Of a stretch of 64,000 nt of DNA, positions 1 to 8,885 are shown in pieces; position 1 is the first letter of the stretch, and the number at the start of each line of letters is the position of its first letter. The stretch lies in contig NZ_JABEQL010000015.1 of assembly GCF_014174215.1 (NCBI RefSeq), forward strand, positions 1 through 64,000, given 5' to 3'. The notes beneath the pieces are model-generated. The model was not told the origin of the DNA. It saw only the letters and a list, made by a program, of their open reading frames with translations, and ran no database searches. Both the position numbers and the translations under genes were made by a program. The DNA is from Gluconacetobacter tumulicola. Its GTDB lineage: Bacteria > Pseudomonadota > Alphaproteobacteria > Acetobacterales > Acetobacteraceae.

Positions 1-522
1 GTCCATGGCAAAGGCCCAGTTCGCCATTCTCTTCGGTGAACGCTTCGCACGCGCCACCGTCTGATCAACAACGTGAACAACGCCTCGCACACGAAATTCC
101 TGACAGTCCCCGAATTCATGCCGCCCCTCGCTGACCAGCGCCAGCCCGATCTTCAGCTCGGGATACCGTTCGTTGAAGGCTTCGACGAAGGGCGCGATCA
201 GGCGGCGCCCCAATTCCAGGGGCGCGCCGATATTCAGGCTGCCTTGCGGCATCCGCTCGGCCGACGCGATCTCGGCTTCCAGATCGGTGATGTCGGTAAC
301 GATCCGCAGCGCGCGTTCGTACAGGATCTGCCCCGTCTCACTCAGCTTGAACCGCCGCGTGCTCCTGTTCACCAGGCAACTGCCCAGCCTGCCCTCCAGC
401 CTGGCCAGCCGGCGCGATATCACGGCCGGAGAAGTCCCCATGCCGCGCGCGGCCTTCGTCATGCTCTGCGCCTCGGCCAGCATCACGAAAAACCTCAGAT
501 CGCCGACCTCATCGTAGATCAT
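1..522 (-). CDS. LysR-type regulator, N-terminal part, probably truncated
   Basis: The frame opens at the ATG at 522 and stays open to the window edge. Residues 1-65 form a LysR winged helix-turn-helix (FFVMLAEAQSMTKAARGMG, then SPAVISRRLARLEGRLG), followed by the linker helix and the start of the effector domain (residues about 95-135, including GRRLIAPFVEAFNERYPEL). After roughly residue 138 (about base 110) the expected effector sequence (DLAIR-type strand) is absent and the translation turns into unusual residues, so the gene is probably cut by a foreign end rather than merely running off the window. The gene points away from the lipocalin-like gene at 740. The target is unknown. I am confident of the N-terminal family and unsure whether the gene is intact. 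Confidence 0.6.
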   Translation of the reverse strand, partial: MIYDEVGDLRFFVMLAEAQSMTKAARGMGTSPAVISRRLARLEGRLGSCLVNRSTRRFKLSETGQILYERALRIVTDITDLEAEIASAERMPQGSLNIGAPLELGRRLIAPFVEAFNERYPELKIGLALVSEGRHEFGDCQEFRVRGVVHVVDQTVARAKRSPKRMANWAFAMD

Positions 523-739
523 TTTTCCGACGGCTCCGATTTTTGTCGACTCAGCATAAATCTTTTGTCCCGTTTTTGATAGAAAAAATCACGAAAATGG
601 CATATACCTCCGATATACCCATGAATATTTATCCACAAAACGACCCTGTAAACAATTAACAAAAGAACAAGTAAAATATTTACAGACGCCACACGGCTCC
701 CCTTACTTGATTCTTGCTTCAAGAGGAACCATTCGGAAA

Positions 740-1189
740 ATGACGCGGGTACACGGCGAGAATTCCAGCGATCTGGCACAGCAGCTTATTGGCACGTGGG
801 AGCTTGTTTCCTACCAGGTCGAGGACAAGAAAAGCGGCGAAATGATCGAGGCCATGGGCGATTGCCCGCGCGGACGGGTCATTTTTACCGCGGATGGCTG
901 GGTCGCCTTCAATCTGGAAGGCAGCCTCCGCCAGCCCGCCGTGACGGACTGGGACCGCGCGCAGCTCATGAAAACCCTCGTCGCCTATATCGGCCGCTAC
1001 CGGATCGAACACGATCAATGGATCACGCGCGTCGAGACGGCCTGGGCCCCCGAATGGGTGGGCACGGAACAGCGGCGGACCGTCACCGTGGACGGCGCCC
1101 ATGCCACCGTCATCACCCCCTGGCGCGAAATGCCCAACTGGGCCGATCGCGGTCCCTCCCGCAGCCTCATCCGCTTCCGGCGAGCGTGA
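740..1189 (+). CDS. lipocalin-like domain protein
   Basis: A 149-residue protein. It opens LAQQLIGTWELVSYQ, the typical start of the lipocalin-like (PF13924) beta-barrel family, followed by GRVIFTADGWVAF and AYIGRYRIEHDQWITRVE. Proteins of this family are small soluble barrels of mostly unknown ligand. The ATG at 740 is preferred: AAGAGGA lies 13 bases upstream, whereas the alternative TTG at 707 precedes that site. The last two sense codons and the stop fall inside the left arm of the palindromic repeat that begins at 1182, so the C-terminus may have been trimmed or rewritten by the repeat. It has no operon partners; the LysR gene to the left is divergent. Confidence 0.75.
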   Translation: MTRVHGENSSDLAQQLIGTWELVSYQVEDKKSGEMIEAMGDCPRGRVIFTADGWVAFNLEGSLRQPAVTDWDRAQLMKTLVAYIGRYRIEHDQWITRVETAWAPEWVGTEQRRTVTVDGAHATVITPWREMPNWADRGPSRSLIRFRRA

Positions 1190-1344
1190 CCGGAAATGCG
1201 CGCTGGTGGCGATCCGGCGCGCGTTTCCTGCGCTCCGGTGCTCACGGCCATATAGGCCGCTCCGCTTCGGTGCTCGGAAACACACGACGGCCGCGGCCCT
1301 GACGGGCCGCTCTCGCTCACCAGCCCACATTTCCGGTCACGCTC
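1182..1344 (-). repeat. palindromic 160-bp repeat, copy 1 (MITE-like)
   Basis: A 163-bp element bounded by perfect 17-bp inverted arms, GAGCGTGACCGGAAATG and its complement at 1328-1344. The interior shares long blocks with three other copies (29379, 29605, 39770), such as AGGAAACGCGCG and GAGCGAGAGCGGCC, plus small internal hairpins. It is inverted relative to copies 3 and 4. No target duplication is evident (flanks GGC and GAA). The stop codon of the upstream gene (1187-1189) lies within the left arm. Confidence 0.85.
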
Positions 1345-1573
1345 GAACCAGGGGGCGGTGCATGCATATTGCGGGAGGCAGCAGGCCACCAATTGCCGAT
1401 TGAGCGCACATCCCGAATCTGTTCGGATGCCCCATCCGGACGGATTTCGCTGCGGGGAATGTCCTCACATCGTGACGGACCTGATCGTGATTTGAATAGT
1501 CTCAGGCCTTTCCTCCCCTGTTCTTTCCGGACAACGATGCATGGCAGGTTCAGCCCTGTCCGGAGATGATCAT

Positions 1574-3211
1574 ATGACAAAGGCATCCGACCTCCTCGTC
1601 GCTTCCCTCGAGAACGAGGGCGTCGATCGGATTTTCGGCATTCCCGGCGAAGAGAATCTCGATATCGTCGAATCCCTCCGCACCTCCTCGATCAAGCTGA
1701 CGGTCACCCGCCACGAACAGGCCGCCGCCTTCATGGCCGCGACCCATGGCCGCCTCACGGGCAGGCCGGGCGTGTGCCTCGCAACGCTCGGCCCCGGCGC
1801 GCTCAATCTCGCGACCGGCGCCGCCTATGCCCATCTGGGCGCAATGCCGATGGTGATGCTGACAGGGCAGAAGGCGATCCTGTCCGAACGCCAGGCCCGC
1901 TTCCAGATCGTCGATGTCGTGGCGACGATGCGCCCGCTGACCAAGATGGCCCGGCAGATCGTCTCCGCCCACATGATCCCGACCCTGATCCGCGACGCCT
2001 TCCGCGTGGCGGCCGAAGAACGTCCCGGCCCGGTCCATCTCGAACTGCCCGAGGATATCGCGCGCGAGGAATGCGGCAATCCGGCGCTGATCCGCCCGCA
2101 CGCGATCGACGCGCCCGTCGGCAGTGACGCGGCGATCCGCATCGCTGCCGACCTGCTGCGCGCCGCCCGGCGCCCCCTGGTCATGCTGGGTGCCGCCGCA
2201 TCCCGCCCGCGCCTGGCCGGCAAGCTGCATGACTTCTTCTCGCGCACGCGCCTGCCCTATTTCACCACGCAGATGGGCAAGGGCGCGGTGGGCGGATGCA
2301 GCGATCTCTATATGGGCACGGCCGCCCTCAGCGAGCGCGATTACGTCCACGAGGCCATCGAACGCGCGGACCTGATCCTGACGATCGGCCACGACACCGC
2401 CGAAAAGCCGCCCTTCATCATGGGCGCCAACGGGCCGGACGTCGTGCATTTGGGCTACGAGCCCGCCCATGTCGAGCAGGTCTATTTCCCGCAGACCGAA
2501 ATCATCGGCGATATCGGCGCCTCCCTGTCCCGCCTGGCCGACCAGGTCGCAGGCCGCCTTGCCAACGCCGACGCCCTCCTGGGCCTGCGCGACGGCATCC
2601 TCGACCATATCCTCGAAGGCTCCACCGACAATCGCTGGACACCGCAGCGCGTCGTCGCCGATATCCGCAAGGTGATGCCGCAGGACGGTATCGTGGCGCT
2701 GGATAACGGCATGTACAAGATCTGGTTCGCGCGGAACTACCGCACCAGCGTCGCCAACACGCTCCTGCTGGACAATGCCCTGGCCACCATGGGTGCGGGC
2801 CTGCCATCGGCCATCGCGGCCGCCATCCTCTACCCCGACCGGCGCGTGCTGGCCGTCTCGGGCGATGGCGGGTTCATGATGAACAGCCAGGAAATCGAAA
2901 CCGCCGTCCGCCTCAGGCTCAATCTCGTCTCCCTGATCATCGATGACGGCGCCTTCGGCATGATCCGCTGGAAGCAGGCGGTCGATCATTTCCCCGATTA
3001 CGGCATGACATTCGGCAACCCCGATTTCGTCAAATATGCCGAATCCTACGGCGCCAAGGGCCATTTCGTCGAAAAGATCGAAGTTTTCGCGGCAACTCTC
3101 GAACGCGCCTTCGTCGAGGGCGGCGTGCAGATCATCGCCATCCCGATCGATTATTCCGACAATATCCGCGTGCTGATCGACGAATTGGGCAAGCGCATCC
3201 CCGTTACCTGA
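1574..3211 (+). CDS. alsS: acetolactate synthase (AlsS-type, ThDP-dependent)
   Basis: A 545-residue protein with the full pyruvate-oxidase-family fold. The N-terminal Pyr domain has the catalytic Glu48 in TRHEQAAAFMA, followed by a central FAD/CoA-like domain. The C-terminal PP domain carries the ThDP/Mg motif GDGGFMMN from residue 430. It condenses two pyruvates to 2-acetolactate and CO2. The C-terminal stretch (NPDFVKYAESYGAKG, then IPIDYSDNIRVL) resembles catabolic AlsS more than the FAD-binding IlvB, and no small subunit gene lies nearby, so an acetoin/overflow role is favoured by inference. The ATG at 1574 follows GGAGAT at 1562; an in-frame ATG at 1541 lacks a good site. A flavin hydroxy-acid dehydrogenase lies 200 bp downstream. 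A decayed fragment of a related gene sits at 10321. Confidence 0.88.
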   Translation: MTKASDLLVASLENEGVDRIFGIPGEENLDIVESLRTSSIKLTVTRHEQAAAFMAATHGRLTGRPGVCLATLGPGALNLATGAAYAHLGAMPMVMLTGQKAILSERQARFQIVDVVATMRPLTKMARQIVSAHMIPTLIRDAFRVAAEERPGPVHLELPEDIAREECGNPALIRPHAIDAPVGSDAAIRIAADLLRAARRPLVMLGAAASRPRLAGKLHDFFSRTRLPYFTTQMGKGAVGGCSDLYMGTAALSERDYVHEAIERADLILTIGHDTAEKPPFIMGANGPDVVHLGYEPAHVEQVYFPQTEIIGDIGASLSRLADQVAGRLANADALLGLRDGILDHILEGSTDNRWTPQRVVADIRKVMPQDGIVALDNGMYKIWFARNYRTSVANTLLLDNALATMGAGLPSAIAAAILYPDRRVLAVSGDGGFMMNSQEIETAVRLRLNLVSLIIDDGAFGMIRWKQAVDHFPDYGMTFGNPDFVKYAESYGAKGHFVEKIEVFAATLERAFVEGGVQIIAIPIDYSDNIRVLIDELGKRIPVT

Positions 3212-3410
3212 AGCGCCCCCGACCGGGCAGAAATCCGGCGCGCCCTTCATGCGCAGGGCGACAAGACGATATCCGAACCCCATCGGCCGCCCGGCGTTCA
3301 CCCTGTCGGGGCTAACGCCGTCCGGCCGCCTTGCATCGTCCGGCACCAATTCCCCCCTCATGCCGATTTTCCGGCCCGGTTTCACGCCTGATCCCGCCGC
3401 AAGGAGTGCC

Positions 3411-4619
3411 ATGACCGCTTACTCCCCCGTCCAGGTAAAGCCGCCATCCACACCGGCCACGCCCCGCCGCCTCGAGCGCTTCCTGTGTCTCGATGATTTC
3501 GAGACCGTCGCCCGACGGCGCCTGCCCCGGCAGATCTATGGCTATTACTCGGGGGCTGCGGAGACCAACCGCTCCCTGCGCGCCAATCGCGAGAGCTACG
3601 CCGCGCTCGCCCTCCTGCCGCGCGTGCTCGTCGATACGCGCGCGCGCTCGACGGTGGCGTCCCTTTTCCGGAAATCCTTCAGCCTGCCGGTTGGCATCGC
3701 GCCCATGGGCCTGTCCGCCCTGTCATCGTTCCGGGGCGACATCGTCCTGGCGCAGGCCGCCGCCGCCGAAGACGCGCTGATGGTGGCCAGCGCCACCTCG
3801 CTCACACCCCTGGAAACGATGGCCATCGAGGGCGGAACCCGCTGGTTCCAGGCCTATCTTCCCGGCGACAGGGAGCGCATCGGGGCGATGCTCCGCCGCG
3901 TCGACGCGGCAGGGTTCGAGACGATCGTCCTCACCGCTGATGTGCAGGTTCCCGCCAATCGCGAGAATAATGCCCGCACCGGCTTCTCCATGCCCCTTCG
4001 GCCCACCCCGCGTCTTTTCTGGGACGGGGCACGTCATCCGCGATGGTCGCTCGGGACGTTCCTCCGCACCCTCGCGCGCGGCATACCGCATTTCGAGAAC
4101 ATGGACGCGTTTCGCGGGCCGGCGATCCTCTCGCGCTCCGCCGAGCGCAATATCGGCACCCGCGACGGGCTGTGCTGGGAGCATGTCGCCTTCATGCGCG
4201 ACAACTGGAAAGGCCGGCTCGTCATCAAGGGAATCCTTTCGCCCGAAGATGTCGCGCTCGCCCGCGCGGCAGGTCTCGACGGCGTCTGGCTGTCCAATCA
4301 TGGCGGACGCCAGCTCGACTCGGCCATCGCCCCGCTGCTCATGCTGCAAGAGGCCGCGCGCGAGGCGGGCGAGATGGCGGTGCTGATCGACGGCGGCATC
4401 CGGCGCGGCACCGACGTGCTCAAGGCCCTGGCGCTGGGCGCGGATTTCGTCTTCGTCGGCCGGCCGTTTCTTTATGCCTCGGTCGCGGCGGGCACGGCCG
4501 GCGTGCGTCACGCGCTGCATCTGATGCGGGCGGAGATCGCACGCGACATGGCGATGCTTGGCGTGAATACGATCGGCGAACTGTCCCCCGCCCATGTCCG
4601 CCGCTTCGCGGCCCCGTGA
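3411..4619 (+). CDS. FMN-dependent alpha-hydroxy-acid dehydrogenase (L-lactate dehydrogenase-like)
   Basis: A 402-residue TIM-barrel flavoprotein of the LldD/glycolate oxidase family. The active-site signature SNHGGRQLD is present with the catalytic His at residue 297, and LIDGGIRRGTDVLKALALGA forms the FMN phosphate site. The substrate is probably L-lactate or a similar 2-hydroxy acid, oxidised to the 2-keto acid with electrons passed to quinone or O2. The ATG at 3411 follows a strong AAGGAG; the longer frame from 3249 has no support. Its position after acetolactate synthase would allow lactate to pyruvate to acetolactate, which is inference. It converges with the glycan genes. Confidence 0.85.
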   Translation: MTAYSPVQVKPPSTPATPRRLERFLCLDDFETVARRRLPRQIYGYYSGAAETNRSLRANRESYAALALLPRVLVDTRARSTVASLFRKSFSLPVGIAPMGLSALSSFRGDIVLAQAAAAEDALMVASATSLTPLETMAIEGGTRWFQAYLPGDRERIGAMLRRVDAAGFETIVLTADVQVPANRENNARTGFSMPLRPTPRLFWDGARHPRWSLGTFLRTLARGIPHFENMDAFRGPAILSRSAERNIGTRDGLCWEHVAFMRDNWKGRLVIKGILSPEDVALARAAGLDGVWLSNHGGRQLDSAIAPLLMLQEAAREAGEMAVLIDGGIRRGTDVLKALALGADFVFVGRPFLYASVAAGTAGVRHALHLMRAEIARDMAMLGVNTIGELSPAHVRRFAAP

Positions 4620-4677
4620 AAGCGCGGCTGGACTCACGGATCATGCGGAAGGGTCGGGGCTCCGCCCAAACCCGCGA

Positions 4678-4706
4678 GGGGCCGAGGGTCATACCCCTCA
4701 GCCCCC
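4678..4706. terminator. GC-rich hairpin between convergent genes
   Basis: GGGGCCGAGGG pairs with CCCTCAGCCCC with one mismatch around a short loop, followed by a short A-run on the plus strand. It lies between two convergent genes (ends 4619 and 4756), so a bidirectional terminator role is plausible. The U-tract is poor. Confidence 0.35.
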
Positions 4707-4755
4707 CGCAAAAACCCGGCCCTGTCGCACCTGTCCTCCCGATGGACAGCAGAAC

Positions 4756-5793
4756 TCACACGCTCATGCCGCCGGTCACATGCTTATTGGCCACAGCGGA
4801 AATCGAAACCGGAATGCCCGCTGCCTGCATGCCCGCGCCCGAAAAGCGCGGCGGCGCCCCAATCCCCAGTGCGGCCATTTCGTTCCCTGCGACGGCACGA
4901 AGCTGCTCCGGCTTATAGCCCACTTTGGTGAATGCCCGGAGCAGCATCGCGCACCCCATGCGGACGGTATTCCAGGGCAGCTTCGAACGTCCCGCGACGC
5001 TGAACAGTCCGATCGCATTGCGTATGCGTGCCTCGAAGTCGCCAACCCGCCTGCCATTGCTCAGATAGCCGCCATAGACATGCATTCCCAGGGGATGGTT
5101 CTCGAAACAGGCCATCAGCCCGCGCACTTCCTCCCTCGGATCGACCTTGTCCTCGGCGAACGTATCGTAGATCGGGCCGCTATAGAGCGGCCTTGTATGG
5201 GTCATCGGCACTTCATCCACGATCGCCGCGCGGTAGGCGGGCGCCCTCATCAGCATCGCCCAGATCAGGTCCGTGCCCCAGCCCGTGAAATGCCGCTCGA
5301 ACATCGGCAGAAGCGTGCGCAGATAGGACGATTTGATGCAGCAGGCCATGGATTCAAGAAAAGTACTGTAACGCAGCCGAAAACCCGGCATGCGCAGGAC
5401 GACGGCATGCGAAAGGTAGCTTTCGATCGTCATGGCCGGCTGCGCCATCGTCAGGTCATATTCCACCGCAATGTCGAACAGCCGGTTGATGTCCGCCGCC
5501 TCCATCAACAGGTCGTCATCGGGGAGCATGATATACTCATAACGATCCAGCAGCTCCGGATTGGCCCTGAAATGGCGTGCGATACTGTCCCACTTGGTGC
5601 CGTAATCGAATACCGGTGGCAGATCGCCATCCTGGCAGAGTGAAACATCCTTGGCATACGCATTCAGTTGCAGGTCCCAGTTCCGCGTGACCGTCTTGTC
5701 CGCAATCCAGCTATGATGCAGCGACTTGTCGCCAACGCGACCAAGGACGAGAAAGCGCCTGTCTTCAGATTGAATCTTTTGCTCCGGTTTCAT
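4756..5793 (-). CDS. DUF707 family protein, putative glycan modification/glycosyltransferase-like
   Basis: A 345-residue protein resembling the DUF707 (PF05212) family. The N-terminal third has RRFLVLGRVGDKSLHHSW, and near residue 88 there is a nucleotide-sugar-transferase-like acidic motif YEYIMLPDDDLLM. No signal peptide or membrane segment is apparent. DUF707 proteins are found in polysaccharide loci and fold like glycosyltransferases, but the reaction is not established. The ATG at 5793 is preferred over a GTG at 5796 because GGAGG is seven bases upstream. It is the last gene of the minus-strand nucleotide-sugar set, separated from the epimerase gene by 189 bp, so it may have its own promoter. 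Confidence 0.7.
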   Translation of the reverse strand: MKPEQKIQSEDRRFLVLGRVGDKSLHHSWIADKTVTRNWDLQLNAYAKDVSLCQDGDLPPVFDYGTKWDSIARHFRANPELLDRYEYIMLPDDDLLMEAADINRLFDIAVEYDLTMAQPAMTIESYLSHAVVLRMPGFRLRYSTFLESMACCIKSSYLRTLLPMFERHFTGWGTDLIWAMLMRAPAYRAAIVDEVPMTHTRPLYSGPIYDTFAEDKVDPREEVRGLMACFENHPLGMHVYGGYLSNGRRVGDFEARIRNAIGLFSVAGRSKLPWNTVRMGCAMLLRAFTKVGYKPEQLRAVAGNEMAALGIGAPPRFSGAGMQAAGIPVSISAVANKHVTGGMSV

Positions 5794-5982
5794 CACAAAT
5801 CCTCCATGGACTGGAAGCTGACGATCTCATGCGAACTGCCGGAGGCGGGCATGCGGTCCGTGACGAAAAATGCGCATGACCCACGCGGCGATGATTGTAC
5901 TGGACCGGCCCTTCCTCTACGTCGGAACAACGCCGATGGTTCCTCCCCGGTCGAAGCGCGTTTCCATGCCGCTGCGGAATAT

Positions 5983-6531
5983 TCAGAAAATCGGCGGTGC
6001 CCCCCGTTGCAGGAACGGCCAGGAGGCATCCTTCGGCGAGACACCGCTTACATCCAGAGGCCATGAAATCCCGACCAGCGGATCATCATGACGCAGGCCA
6101 CCCTCCATGCTGGGCGCATAGGCGGCACTGACGGGATAGAAAACCTCGACATCATCCGTCAGCGTCTGGAAACCATGGGCAAAACCGGGCGGCACATAGA
6201 GCAGCCGGTGATTTTCGGCGGTCAGATGGAAGGCTTCATGCTTCAGATAGGTCGGCGATGTCCCGCGCAGATCCACGATCACATCGACGATCTCCCCCCT
6301 CGTGCAGCGCATCAGCTTGGCCTCGGCATAGGCGCCACGCTGGAAATGCAACCCCCGCACAGTGCCCTTGCAGCGCGAAAAGGACATATTGTGCTGCACG
6401 AAATCGGAAATCAGCCCATGTGCCGCGAATTCCTCCCGGCACATCATCCGGGCGAAGAAACCACGGTCGTCGCCCCGTGGCTCCGGCTCGATCAGCATTG
6501 CATCCCTCAGCGTGGTTTCATGAAAGATCAT
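5983..6531 (-). CDS. dTDP-4-dehydrorhamnose 3,5-epimerase (RmlC)-like cupin epimerase
   Basis: A 182-residue cupin-fold protein of the RmlC family. It shows the early DxRGFF-type motif (DDRGFFARMM) and the catalytic-His signature GTVRGLHFQ near residue 60. IVDVIVDLRGTSPTYLK and YVPPGFAHGFQTL follow, with the conserved Tyr in FYPVSAAY. RmlC enzymes epimerise C3 and/or C5 of 4-keto nucleotide sugars. The ATG at 6531 lies inside the end of the upstream SAF-domain gene (stop 6518-6520), implying translational coupling. The neighbouring RfbF suggests a CDP-sugar rather than a dTDP-sugar substrate, which is inference. Confidence 0.82.
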   Translation of the reverse strand: MIFHETTLRDAMLIEPEPRGDDRGFFARMMCREEFAAHGLISDFVQHNMSFSRCKGTVRGLHFQRGAYAEAKLMRCTRGEIVDVIVDLRGTSPTYLKHEAFHLTAENHRLLYVPPGFAHGFQTLTDDVEVFYPVSAAYAPSMEGGLRHDDPLVGISWPLDVSGVSPKDASWPFLQRGAPPIF

Positions 6532-7876
6532 AAACCACCTCTTCGACCACGACAGAAGGCGCGAAGACTGCCTCCTGCTCCGCATAAAGCCGGTCGATCG
6601 TCCGCCCTTCGGGCACATCGATATCCGCGAAGGTGATGGGCCGGTCCCGCGGAATGGGCCTGTTCACCCGCCCGCCGATCGCAAGTCCCAGCGGGATCAG
6701 GTTTTCCGCCCGGATCGTCTCGATATTCTCGATCATTCCATAGGCTTCGAACCCGCCGAGAGCGGAGATGACATCCCCCGGCGCAAGATCCTTCTTGGCC
6801 AGCGCGATGACACCGACGCTCGGCCCCGCCAGGGGCGTCAGCGTCGCATCCCCAAACAGCACCGCCCGCGCGACCGAGCCCGGAACCTCGAAATGGCACA
6901 GGTGGAAGGGGGTGTAGAAACAGTAATAGGGCCCCGAACCCATCTTGTAATAATTCAGGAAATGCCGTTGCCGCGCATCCTCCATCGTCCCGATGACGAA
7001 CACGCCGGGACCGGGCCGCGCACCGATCACGTAATCGACAAAGCCCGGGCCGCCGGCGGCCAGATGCGCGTCGAGATAGGCGGCAAAGGCGCTGGTCGTC
7101 TCCTCGAGCGGCACCAGCGGCGCATAAGGATCTCCGCCGGAGAAATCCGGCCCGATCATCCCGCGCCTCGCCACCTTCATGCCGGTACCATTGGCAATCA
7201 CCGTCTGCTCGAACGAGATCTTCGTGCCATCGGCGAACGACGCCGCCATGGCCGGGTCCAGCCCCCATTTCTGCGCGAAGGACACCTGCGTGTCCGGCGT
7301 ACGATACGGATCGTACAGTCCCTTGATGCTGCCGCACAGTACCGGCCGCACGCCGATCCCTTCCATGAAGCGCACCAGATTCATCATCACGCCCGGCTGG
7401 TCGCCATCGCCTGCGGTATAGACGACACCGGCCGCATCCGCCTTCACCTTCAGGATCGGACCGATGGTGCCATCGAGTTCCGCATTCACCTGAATCAGGT
7501 GCTTGCCCCCCTCGATCGCGGCCAGCACCGCACGGGCGGCATATTCCATCGATCCGGTCGCCTCGATCACGGCATCGATGCCTGTCGCCCCGGCCAGCAG
7601 CAGCGGATCGCCGGTGACCGCCCGCGCCCCCGCCGCAAGGGCGGCATCGAGAGCCGCGCCGTCCGGGCACCAGACCGGATCGAGCCCGAGTTCGGTAAAG
7701 ACCGCTTCGCCATTCGCGCGCGTGCGGTTGGCCACCGCGACGACGCGCATGCCGGGTGTCGCAATCTCGATGGTGCGGGCAATGGCCCGCGCCTGGGTGC
7801 CCGCGCCGACGATGGCGACGGTCACAGGCCGCCCTTCCGCCTCGCGCTTTTTCAGTGCCGTATCGACGATGATCAT
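6518..7876 (-). CDS. NAD(P)-binding oxidoreductase with C-terminal SAF domain
   Basis: A 452-residue protein. Residues 18-140 are a Rossmann domain (VTVAIVGAGTQARAIARTIE) resembling homoserine dehydrogenase/Gfo-Idh-MocA proteins. The middle carries a catalytic-like domain, and the C-terminal part (VIALAKKDLAPGDVISALGGF, then ENLIPLGLAIGG) is a SAF domain. Such proteins are often annotated as homoserine-dehydrogenase-like or FlgA-like, but they recur in O-antigen/exopolysaccharide loci of alphaproteobacteria, and their reaction there is not known to me. It overlaps the RmlC-like gene by 14 bases and lies 141 bp after rfbF. A redox step on a CDP-sugar or on a C-branch donor is inferred from context only. 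Confidence 0.72.
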   Translation of the reverse strand: MIIVDTALKKREAEGRPVTVAIVGAGTQARAIARTIEIATPGMRVVAVANRTRANGEAVFTELGLDPVWCPDGAALDAALAAGARAVTGDPLLLAGATGIDAVIEATGSMEYAARAVLAAIEGGKHLIQVNAELDGTIGPILKVKADAAGVVYTAGDGDQPGVMMNLVRFMEGIGVRPVLCGSIKGLYDPYRTPDTQVSFAQKWGLDPAMAASFADGTKISFEQTVIANGTGMKVARRGMIGPDFSGGDPYAPLVPLEETTSAFAAYLDAHLAAGGPGFVDYVIGARPGPGVFVIGTMEDARQRHFLNYYKMGSGPYYCFYTPFHLCHFEVPGSVARAVLFGDATLTPLAGPSVGVIALAKKDLAPGDVISALGGFEAYGMIENIETIRAENLIPLGLAIGGRVNRPIPRDRPITFADIDVPEGRTIDRLYAEQEAVFAPSVVVEEVVYDLS

Positions 7877-8017
7877 GTTCCGGCTCCTGCCAGTTGTGTC
7901 ATTTCCGATGGTCTCGCGTCACACGGCTCCGTCCGCCGCGCGATGCGCATGCCGCCCCCGGACGCTTTCCCGGCGATGACACGCTCTCCACCATGGCGCG
8001 CGTGAAGCCGCCGCCTG

Positions 8018-8797
8018 TCAGTCGGACCATACTTTCCAGGGCGCTGCCTTGGTTGCCCACGCCGCTTCCAGGACCTGCTTGTCGCGCAGCGTATCCATGC
8101 TCTGCCAATAGCCGCTGTGTACGAAGCTCGACAGCTTGTCCCGCGCGATCAGCCGGTCCATCGGCTCGGCCTCCCATGTCGTCAGATCGTCGTCGATCAG
8201 ATCGAAGATCTCAGGTTCGCACACGAAGAAGCCGCCATTGATCAGCCCGCCATCCCCTGCCCGCTTCTCGCCGAAGCCGCGCACGGCGGCACCGTTGTCG
8301 CTGAGATTCAGCGCACCGTAACGGCCGGGCTGGACCACCGCCGTCAATGTGCACCACGTATCGCGGGATTTGTGGAATGCCACGAGATCGCTGATGTTCA
8401 CATCGCTCACGCCGTCGCCATAGGTCAGGCAGAACGTGCCGCCTTCCAGATAGCGGCGCGCCCGCCGGATGCGTCCGCCCGTAAGGGATTCCTTGCCGGT
8501 GTCCAGCACCGTGATGCGCCAGTTTTCGGCCTGCGCCTGCAACCAGTCCACTTCCCCGGTGCCGAGGTCGATGGTGAAATCACTGAGCGATGCCCGATAG
8601 CGCATGAAATAATCGCGGATGAAATCGACGCGATACCCGCCCAGGACGACGAAGTCCGAAAATCCGTAATGGGCGTATATCTTCATGATATGCCATAATA
8701 TCGGCCGGCCGCCGATCTCGGCCATGGGTTTGGGGCGGATCATCGTCTCTTCGCTGAGCCTCGTTCCAAAACCGCCGGCTAGTATCGCGACCTTCAT
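8018..8797 (-). CDS. rfbF: glucose-1-phosphate cytidylyltransferase
   Basis: A 259-residue nucleotidyltransferase that makes CDP-glucose from CTP and glucose 1-phosphate. The N-terminus carries the NTP-transferase signature AGGFGTRLSEETMIRPKPMA and then EIGGRPILWHIMKIYAHYG, both characteristic of RfbF. LTYGDGVSDVNI around residue 130 holds the metal-binding Asp, and GGFFVCEPEIFD and HSGYWQSMDTLRDK are also RfbF-typical. The length matches the family. CDP-glucose normally feeds RfbG (CDP-glucose 4,6-dehydratase), which is absent from the visible cluster, so the downstream sugar is uncertain. It is 88 bp downstream of the SDR epimerase start-distal end and on the same strand. Confidence 0.92.
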   Translation of the reverse strand: MKVAILAGGFGTRLSEETMIRPKPMAEIGGRPILWHIMKIYAHYGFSDFVVLGGYRVDFIRDYFMRYRASLSDFTIDLGTGEVDWLQAQAENWRITVLDTGKESLTGGRIRRARRYLEGGTFCLTYGDGVSDVNISDLVAFHKSRDTWCTLTAVVQPGRYGALNLSDNGAAVRGFGEKRAGDGGLINGGFFVCEPEIFDLIDDDLTTWEAEPMDRLIARDKLSSFVHSGYWQSMDTLRDKQVLEAAWATKAAPWKVWSD

Positions 8798-8885
8798 GTC
8801 CCCACCCCTCCCATTTTCATGTTATTGGCCCGTCTCCTGCCCATGACGGGAGACGGCGCCAGGCGGAATACGCAGCGCGCGCCTC

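Noticed and set aside
1101-1403. Short open frames within the palindromic repeats (also at 29438-29827 and 39700-39975)
   Set aside because: They are recurrent translations of the repeat in both directions, with no start site or conserved protein character.
1550-3412. A 620-codon minus-strand frame over acetolactate synthase
   Set aside because: Antisense shadow; the plus-strand frame has complete ThDP-enzyme motifs.
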